From: Ardenticatenaceae bacterium | GTDB lineage: Bacteria > Chloroflexota > Anaerolineae > Promineifilales > Promineifilaceae | Assembly: GCA_027054335.1 (NCBI GenBank) | Contig: JALUPA010000724.1 | Location: forward strand, 1-45,943 | Length of the DNA: 45,943 bases | Reading direction: 5' to 3' | Part shown: piece by piece, positions 42,585 to 45,943 of the stretch | Position numbering within the stretch: position 1 is the first letter of the stretch | Layout of the letters: every line of letters starts with the position of its first letter | Notes under the pieces: generated by a model | The model's database searches: none | What the model saw: only the letters and a program-made list of their open reading frames with translations | What the model was told of the DNA's origin: nothing | Position numbers and translations under genes: made by a program

Positions 42585-43124
42585 CTAGGCAGCTTCCACT
42601 GCGTCTTCTTCTTTTTTGGCGTAAGCGTCAATCACATTAACAACCTGACGAACGCCACTAGCTACCACACTGGCAATATTCTGCGCCGGGGCATTGAGCA
42701 GACCCAGGAGTTGACTCCGCAGTTGATCCAGCGAAGGCAGTTTTGCCAAGGCTTCAATTTCTTCTTTTGTCAGAAAAACGTCGCCCATATAACCACCTTT
42801 AATAGTCAGGTTGTCATTTTTCTTGGCAAAGCCAACCAATGTTTTTGCCAGGGTAGGCGCTTCTTCCAATGCAAAACCAGTTGCTAATTGTCCTTCCAGA
42901 AATCCATCAGGAACGGTGTAATCGGATGCTTCCAAAGCACGCAAGAGCAATGTGTTCTTGGTGACATGGAATGCCCCATTGGCTTCATAAACATCGCCGC
43001 GCAGAGCGTTGATAGCTTTGACGTCCAGACCCGTATATTCGGTCAGGAAAATGGCATTGCTATTGGAAATCAACTCGGTATACTGCGCTACGAGTTCTTC
43101 TTTCTTTGCTCTTGAAATAGCCAA
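42585..43124 (-). CDS. rplJ: Ribosomal protein L10
   Basis: 179 residues; L10 holds the L7/L12 dimers of the ribosomal stalk. The N-terminal RNA-binding part (AISRAKKEELVAQYTELIS) and the LRSQLLGLLNAPAQNI helices are standard. The start is a TTG behind a strong AAGGAGG. A 30-bp palindrome followed by a T-run stands 20-50 bases upstream; L10 leaders in other bacteria form autoregulatory structures, so this is a probable attenuator. Confidence 0.97.
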   Translation of the reverse strand: MAISRAKKEELVAQYTELISNSNAIFLTEYTGLDVKAINALRGDVYEANGAFHVTKNTLLLRALEASDYTVPDGFLEGQLATGFALEEAPTLAKTLVGFAKKNDNLTIKGGYMGDVFLTKEEIEALAKLPSLDQLRSQLLGLLNAPAQNIASVVASGVRQVVNVIDAYAKKEEDAVEAA

Positions 43125-43147
43125 TCTTTGTTACCTCCTTTATAAGA

Positions 43148-43184
43148 TATAAAAAAATCCTCATACCGGCCGGTATGAGGATTT
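43148..43184 (-). promoter_or_regulatory. Terminator-like palindrome in the rplJ leader (L10 attenuator candidate)
   Basis: A 30-bp perfect palindrome at 43155-43184 is followed on the minus strand by seven T, starting at 43157, then by the rplJ ribosome-binding site. It has the form of an intrinsic terminator but lies in front of rplJL and not at an operon end. Upstream, GGCAAGCC and GGTTTGCC form another hairpin with a three-base loop. Confidence 0.7.
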
Positions 43185-43350
43185 CAATGACAGTGTTATG
43201 CAGGCAAACCAAAGGCTTGCCCATCTGTAAACTTATCTTTGTTCCTCACCTCGGCTGGTAAATTTAATACGTTATCGTAACCAACTGTCTTTGGTAAAGC
43301 AGTGTTTATGTAATTGTAAATCGCTCGCAACGTAACGAGCGCCGCTAATT
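43185..43350 (-). promoter_or_regulatory. rplJ leader region (L10 leader candidate)
   Basis: The 166 bases between rplA and the palindrome carry, on the minus strand, CGCTCG/CGAGCG near rplA and the GGCAAGCC-TTT-GGTTTGCC hairpin at 43202-43222 or close by. This layout fits an L10-type leader. No clear promoter is identified, so rplA read-through is also possible. Confidence 0.45.
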
Positions 43351-44052
43351 CTATGACAAAGCTTCAGAGGGATCAAGTTTAATTCCCGGTCCCATGGCAT
43401 TTGCTAATACAATCTTGCGTACATACGTGCCTTTAGTTGATGCCGGACGAGCGCGTTTAACGGCGTCAATAATGGTTTGCAGATTTTCTTTGAGATACTC
43501 TTCAGAAAAGCTGGCTTTACCAAATGGGGCATGGATATTGGCCGTTTTGTCAATACGAAATTCAACACGCCCGGCTTTGGACTCTTCAATCAGGCGCGGT
43601 AAGTCGGAACCGGGAGCAACCGTACCGGCGCGCGGGTTGGGCATGAGACCACGCGGCCCCAAAACACGGCCTAAACGGCCGACCTTACCCATCATGGAAG
43701 GCACAGCAATGGCCACATCAAACTCTGTCCAGCCGTCTTGAATTTGCTTGATGACTTCATCATCGGCAATGATGTCGGCGCCGGCTTCTTTAGCCAGAGC
43801 AGCATCTTCGCCTTCAGCGAATACCAGTACACGCACTTTTTTGCCCAGACCATGGGGCAAATTGACGACTTCCCGAATCTGTTGGTCGGCATGGCGCGGG
43901 TCTACACCCAGGCGCATATGAACTTCGACAGTAGGGTCGAATTTAGTGTAAGCGGTTTCTTTGAGCAGTTTGATACCTTCTTCACGTGAGTACAACTTAT
44001 CACGATCAATTTTAGCTGCTGCTTCTCTGTATTTTTTACCTCGTTTTGGCAT
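43351..44052 (-). CDS. rplA: Ribosomal protein L1
   Basis: 233 residues. Starts [16 protein letters not shown], has [50 protein letters not shown] and the end [22 protein letters not shown]. It binds 23S rRNA at the exit-site stalk and in many bacteria represses the rplK-rplA operon. Starts at 44052 behind GGAGAG. Confidence 0.98.
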   Translation of the reverse strand: MPKRGKKYREAAAKIDRDKLYSREEGIKLLKETAYTKFDPTVEVHMRLGVDPRHADQQIREVVNLPHGLGKKVRVLVFAEGEDAALAKEAGADIIADDEVIKQIQDGWTEFDVAIAVPSMMGKVGRLGRVLGPRGLMPNPRAGTVAPGSDLPRLIEESKAGRVEFRIDKTANIHAPFGKASFSEEYLKENLQTIIDAVKRARPASTKGTYVRKIVLANAMGPGIKLDPSEALS

Positions 44053-44105
44053 GTTCTCTCCTTGTGGTAAAACGAATCGGTTGAACCGACTCTCCCACAT
44101 TTTGT

Positions 44106-44531
44106 TTAATCGGCCACATTCAGACCCATACTACGGGCTGTACCGGCAATAATTTTGATTGCCGCATCCATATCACGGGCATTCAGGTCTTTCATTTTGA
44201 TTTCCGCAATTTCCCGCAGCTGATCGGTAGTGACAGTACCTACTTTATCTCGATTCGGCTCGGCAGAACCGCTCTTGATACCGGCTGCTTTTTTGAGCAG
44301 GGCAGAAGCAGGTGGGGTTTTCAAAATGAAGCTGAAGCTGCTGTCTTGGTAGACGGTTACTTCTACAGGAACGATCTGCCCGACTTGATTGGACGTTTTG
44401 GCATTGTATTCCTTGCAAAATTGCATCAGGTTAATACCGTGCGGCCCTAAAGCCGTACCCACAGGCGGAGCCGGATTAGCCTTGCCGCCGGGGATTTGAA
44501 TTTTTACTACTGCTTTTACTTTCTTAGCCAT
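44106..44531 (-). CDS. rplK: Ribosomal protein L11
   Basis: 141 residues, with [22 protein letters not shown] at the start, the [19 protein letters not shown] motif and the C-terminal [16 protein letters not shown], all standard. L11 forms the GTPase-associated region with L10. The ATG at 44531 has GGAGGA upstream. Its leader can form several alternative stems. Confidence 0.98.
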   Translation of the reverse strand: MAKKVKAVVKIQIPGGKANPAPPVGTALGPHGINLMQFCKEYNAKTSNQVGQIVPVEVTVYQDSSFSFILKTPPASALLKKAAGIKSGSAEPNRDKVGTVTTDQLREIAEIKMKDLNARDMDAAIKIIAGTARSMGLNVAD

Positions 44532-44660
44532 ATATCCTCCATGGAGTACAAGCGCCTTTTGCAGGCTCCTCCAAATTACAAAGTTTGCCGGCTGCCAGCC
44601 ACCTGGCAAACGCCATGAAAGCGCTTGTCTTGTTGGCGGTAACCTTCAGTCCTTTAATAT
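44532..44660 (-). promoter_or_regulatory. Structured leader of rplK-rplA
   Basis: On the minus strand, ACAAGCGC can pair with GCGCTTGT, GTTTGCC with GGCAAAC, and GGCT with AGCC inside. The CTCCATGGAG next to the ribosome-binding site can pair with itself or with GGAG further upstream. These alternatives could hide or free the Shine-Dalgarno and resemble an L1-regulated leader, but I see no conserved L1 site. Confidence 0.4.
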
Positions 44661-45299
44661 TTATATTTTTTCTACGTTCAAAAAGTCGAGTTCGACGGGG
44701 GTTTCTCGCCCGAAGAAGGAGACCATAACCCGGACTTTGGCTCGATCCTGGTCAATTTCGGATACAGTACCGATAAAATCGGCAAATGGCCCGGTACCAA
44801 TGCGCACTTTTTCACCAATCTGGAAATCGAATTTGACTTTGGGGGCTTCCGCTTCCATCCGGTTCATGATTTTGTCTACTTCATCTTGCCGGAGGGGGGT
44901 GGGTTCGTTGCCCATGCCCACAAAGCCGGTAACGCCGGGTGTATTACGCACGACGTACCAGGAATCTTCGTTCAGGAGCATTTGGACGAGGATGTAGCCG
45001 GGAAAGACGCGGCGTTCTACGGTGCGTCTTTTGCCGTCTTTGATCTCAATTTCTTCTTCTGTGGGCACAACGACATCGAAAATTTTGTCTTGCATGTTCA
45101 TGGTTTCGATGCGCTGTTCAATGCTGTGGCGAACTTTGTTTTCGTAGCCGGAATAGCAATGCACCACGTACCAAGCACGGCCGTCATCCGGTATTGTCTC
45201 TATTGCTTTTTCTGTTGCGCCATTTTCAGATAAAGATTTGTCTTTGGCTGATTCAGCCAACTCGACAAACTCCTCTTTACCTTCTATTTCCTCACTCAT
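44661..45299 (-). CDS. nusG: Transcription termination/antitermination factor NusG
   Basis: 212 residues. An acidic N-terminal extension (EEIEGKEEFVELAESAKDK) precedes the NGN domain WYVVHCYSGYENKVRHSIEQR and FPGYILVQM, then NTPGVTGFVG, and a KOW domain KVRIGTGPFADFIGTVSEID. I chose the ATG at 45299; an upstream ATG at 45359 would overlap secE. The family links RNA polymerase to ribosomes or Rho. The standard secE-nusG-rplK order is kept. Confidence 0.96.
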   Translation of the reverse strand: MSEEIEGKEEFVELAESAKDKSLSENGATEKAIETIPDDGRAWYVVHCYSGYENKVRHSIEQRIETMNMQDKIFDVVVPTEEEIEIKDGKRRTVERRVFPGYILVQMLLNEDSWYVVRNTPGVTGFVGMGNEPTPLRQDEVDKIMNRMEAEAPKVKFDFQIGEKVRIGTGPFADFIGTVSEIDQDRAKVRVMVSFFGRETPVELDFLNVEKI

Positions 45300-45345
45300 A
45301 TTTTTACTCGCTTCATACCTAACCTTGAATAGCGCCAGGGCTGCT

Positions 45346-45567
45346 TTATACGCCAGCAAAGGCTCTAATCAAGGCGTTAATCCCACCAGAAAAAATCAGA
45401 TCAAGTACCCAAAAGAAAATAGCAAAGGCAATGGTGACGGCAATGACAACGACTGTTAACCGTTGTGATTCCTCACGGGTAGGCCAGGTTACCTTACGTA
45501 GTTCTCCACGTACTTCACGAAAATAACGAGTGATTGGATTGGGCTGATGTGCCGCTTTGTCTGCCAC
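45346..45567 (-). CDS. secE: Preprotein translocase subunit SecE
   Basis: 73 residues with the amphipathic ITRYFREVRGELRKVTWPTREE and one transmembrane helix (LTVVVIAVTIAFAIFFWVLDLIF), typical of SecE, which holds SecY in the membrane. The start is a GTG behind GAGGAAAA. Located between tRNA-Trp and nusG, as is standard. Confidence 0.95.
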   Translation of the reverse strand: MADKAAHQPNPITRYFREVRGELRKVTWPTREESQRLTVVVIAVTIAFAIFFWVLDLIFSGGINALIRAFAGV

Positions 45568-45587
45568 AGTAATTTTTCCTCAAAAAG

Positions 45588-45618
45588 TATTTACCTCCAG
45601 AAGCAATTCTTCTGGAGG
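45588..45618 (-). terminator. Hairpin between tRNA-Trp and secE
   Basis: CCTCCAGAAG and CTTCTGGAGG (45594-45618) form a perfect 10-bp stem with a 5-base loop. On the minus strand it is followed by TAAATACTTTTT, a poor terminator, so it could be an attenuator or a processing stem. Confidence 0.5.
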
Positions 45619-45625
45619 TTTCTAA

Positions 45626-45698
45626 CAGGGGGTGCAGGACTTGAACCCGCAACCTACGGTTTTGGAGACCGTCGCTCTGCCAGTTGAGCTAACCCCCT
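45626..45698 (-). tRNA. tRNA-Trp (anticodon CCA)
   Basis: Read on the minus strand: acceptor AGGGGGT/ACCCCCT, D arm with GCTC...GAGC, anticodon stem ACGGT/ACCGT with loop CTCCAAA (anticodon CCA), T arm GCGGG-TTCAAGT-CCTGC, discriminator G. It sits between tuf and secE, as in many bacteria. Confidence 0.95.
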
Positions 45699-45752
45699 AC
45701 GCACATAGGGATATTATAGCATATCCCTATGATGGGTTGTAAAAGAGTTGCG

Positions 45753-45943
45753 TTAATCCAAAATTTTCGTAATAACGCCAGCGCCTACCGTCAGGCCGCC
45801 TTCGCGGATAGCAAAACGGCTGCCCTCTTCCAGGGCCACCGGCGTAATCAACTCCACATTCATTTCCACATTGTCGCCCGGCATCACCATCTCCACGCCT
45901 TCCGGCAGGGTAATTGTGCCTGTCACGTCCAACGTGCGAATGT
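45753..45943 (-). CDS. tuf: Elongation factor Tu (partial, C-terminal end)
   Basis: The last 63 residues lie in the window, with [20 protein letters not shown] and [21 protein letters not shown] at the very end, the unmistakable EF-Tu tail. The gene continues beyond the right edge. EF-Tu delivers aminoacyl-tRNA to the ribosome. Confidence 0.97.
   Translation of the reverse strand, partial: IRTLDVTGTITLPEGVEMVMPGDNVEMNVELITPVALEEGSRFAIREGGLTVGAGVITKILD

Noticed and set aside
43155-43184. Palindrome as an end-of-operon terminator for rplA
   Set aside because: It lies 170 bases past the rplA stop but only 30 before rplJ, and the ribosomal block order is continuous, so attenuation fits better.

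Overview
The window is about 46 kb of a moderately GC-rich bacterial chromosome, densely coding on both strands, with no rRNA, phage or CRISPR. The gene content suggests a Chloroflexota bacterium, probably of the Anaerolineae or a related class: RNase J, PP2C phosphatase, fatty-acyl-AMP ligase, repeated TPR/tail-anchor proteins, TolB-like propellers, TumE-type toxin-antitoxin pairs and a secreted phosphatase ending in an LPFI-type tail. That placement is inference from gene content; no 16S or full marker gene is present.

Layout. 0-5.2 kb: rhomboid protease and TPR membrane protein, AI-2E-type transporter, then a threonine dehydrogenase/CDF transporter pair. 5.3-12.6 kb: tRNA-Asn with a consensus promoter, gpmI, two PIG-L deacetylases, a HAD phosphatase, a zincin, a CRP-GH57 mosaic remnant and a metallophosphoesterase. 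12.7-22.8 kb: pckA, fatty-acyl-AMP ligase, S10 peptidase, Rpn-family nuclease, hydantoinase B, a CpXC protein and a glycerophosphodiesterase. 22.8-30.4 kb: the conserved prkA-DUF444-spoVR stress operon, flanked on both sides by three two-gene TumE-like toxin-antitoxin modules; one module is bracketed by a duplicated spoVR 3' end. 30.4-41.3 kb: ECF sigma factor and anti-sigma, TolB-propeller and M23 lipoprotein, an orphan HigA, RNase J, PP2C, and tandem secreted metallophosphoesterases. 41.4-45.9 kb: maf, then the translation/transcription block rplL, rplJ, rplA, rplK, nusG, secE, tRNA-Trp and tuf (partial), all on the minus strand.

Three genome-wide habits stand out. First, the 8-bp palindrome ACGGCCGT occurs about 68 times by hand count, roughly once per 0.7 kb against about one copy expected, mostly inside genes and in every reading frame. 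It resembles the cyanobacterial HIP1 element but has a different sequence, and it is absent from the ribosomal-protein block and from pckA. Second, at least seven genes lack a Shine-Dalgarno sequence and have a -10 hexamer only 6-9 bases before the start codon, so leaderless transcription looks routine. Third, nearly every intergenic gap holds a near-perfect hairpin or a low-complexity word repeat. In at least two genes such repeat material has entered the coding sequence in frame.
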